DNA of 64,000 nucleotides, taken from Bacteroides sp. (GTDB lineage: Bacteria > Bacteroidota > Bacteroidia > Bacteroidales > Muribaculaceae). The stretch is taken from assembly GCA_014802265.1 (NCBI GenBank), contig JAAVCP010000083.1, positions 1 to 64,000 of the forward strand. Direction: 5' to 3'. Within the stretch, counting starts at the first letter, position 1. Each line of letters starts with the position of its first letter. The notes beneath the pieces are model-generated. The model made no database searches. It saw nothing but the letters and a program-made list of their open reading frames with translations, and was not told where the DNA came from. The position numbers and the translations under genes were made by a program. Positions 63,380 through 64,000 of this stretch are shown piece by piece.

Positions 63380-64000
63380 ATGAGGAAGAATTTTTTGTTC
63401 GTGCTGACGTTGGGCGGTCTGTTATTTAACGCCTCTGCCGCCGTGCCATTTCAAAAGGGAATGACAGCACCTAAACATCGCTCTCTCGGAATTACCAACA
63501 TCATGAGAGCACCTGCAACACAAACATTGCTCAATGAGGATTTCTCAGGATTTTCCGGTGGTAGTGAGGATGATCCGGGGGAGGAGATTGAGTATGTCAA
63601 CGGCTATCATATACCTGACGAGTTGACTACGGTGCCGGGCTGGACCGGTGGGGGTATATTCCCGACCGGCGGAAGTATTGCGCTTAAGAAGAGAAGTATT
63701 AACAACAATCTCGGTTTTATTTCGACCCCGCCTATGTATCTCGGAGGAACAGCCACATTGACATTCCGTGCGCGTTGTCTCCCCGGATCTACTGGAAGTT
63801 CATTGTGGATTGCCCTGTGTGACGACTATTATGGACCGGGTGATGACCAGGAGAATTTTAAACTCACGGAAGATTGGGAGACCTATACTATGGTGGCAAC
63901 TCATGCAGAACTTGACGAGATGTCTTATTTCCAACTTCAGGCAGAAAAGGGATTTGTGCAGATTGACGATGTAAAGATTGACTTTGTAAGAGACCGTCTG
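63380..64000 (+). CDS. Secreted protein with choice-of-anchor-like domain (partial, runs off window)
   Basis: At least 207 aa with no stop before the window ends. Signal peptide MRKNFLFVLTLGGLLFNASA, then a module like those of the 811-aa protein: TLLNEDFSGFSGG, VPGWTGGGIF, TATLTFRARC and VQIDDVKIDF. An in-frame upstream ATG at 63329 exists but precedes the signal peptide and overlaps the leader hairpin, so I chose 63380. Probably a surface or released protein; the C-terminus is not visible. Confidence 0.75.
   Translation, partial: MRKNFLFVLTLGGLLFNASAAVPFQKGMTAPKHRSLGITNIMRAPATQTLLNEDFSGFSGGSEDDPGEEIEYVNGYHIPDELTTVPGWTGGGIFPTGGSIALKKRSINNNLGFISTPPMYLGGTATLTFRARCLPGSTGSSLWIALCDDYYGPGDDQENFKLTEDWETYTMVATHAELDEMSYFQLQAEKGFVQIDDVKIDFVRDRL

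Overview
This 64 kb window looks like a chromosomal segment of a gut-type Bacteroidales bacterium, most likely Muribaculaceae or a close relative. The evidence is: promoters matching the Bacteroidetes -7 consensus TAnnTTTG with a -33 TTTG; several secreted proteins with a C-terminal sorting-type domain ending in K.V.R or similar; CarboxypepD-reg/TonB-type outer membrane proteins; an alpha2-type glycyl-tRNA synthetase; and Bacteroidetes families such as TIGR02757. The genus is inference.

Layout. 1-8.2 kb: tRNA-Asn and housekeeping genes (pepT-miaA, an outer membrane beta-barrel protein, an SGNH hydrolase, trpS with an SpmA/SpmB-type membrane protein, ald behind a two-hairpin leader). 8.2-16.8 kb: a SpoIID/LytB protein, a secreted cleaved-adhesin type protein, a membrane TPR/AraC regulator, and valS. 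16.9-27.9 kb: two very large secreted proteins in one operon, one with a cohesin-like N-terminus and Calx-beta/CARDB repeats, the other with a dockerin-like pair and leucine-rich repeats. 28.1-30.6 kb: a compact + strand cluster made of a 47-aa zinc ribbon, two unrecognised helical proteins and a DUF4112 membrane protein. 30.8-43 kb: a YitT family protein, ftcD, a GH10-like secreted protein, a TIGR02757 protein, lipoproteins (FKBP, LemA), glyS, a Gly/Pro-rich secreted protein and an outer membrane receptor.

43.1-46.1 kb is an NAD/ADP-ribose locus: a nicotinamidase-like hydrolase coupled by an ATGA overlap to a 51-aa protein, a macro-like/PARG fusion, and a Nudix-HTH regulator of NrtR type whose promoter is flanked by two copies of one dyad site.

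46.5-61.8 kb is the most unusual part. It is an AT-rich, single-strand block in which eight genes are tightly packed: a membrane protein with an extracytoplasmic domain plus a cytosolic Hsp70/actin-fold domain, a membrane coiled-coil protein, a membrane vWA protein with an intact MIDAS, a small membrane protein, a tubulin/FtsZ-like protein, a second (soluble) Hsp70/actin-fold protein, an unknown protein, and a membrane-anchored trypsin-like protease with a nuclease-fold-like N-terminus. A phosphodiester glycosidase lies just downstream. The set suggests a membrane-associated filament/chaperone machine. From memory it resembles the FtsZ-like plus vWA membrane-remodelling system proposed on genome context by Makarova and Koonin (2010), but I cannot assign a function. 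Upstream, an 18-bp inverted repeat with recombinase-core-like architecture brackets about 170 bp holding a good promoter that points away from the operon, so a phase-variable switch is possible.

61.8-64 kb: a long non-coding stretch, a four-helix-bundle (S23/bAvd-like) gene flanked by phased AGCT-rich repeats, and the start of another secreted protein that runs off the window.
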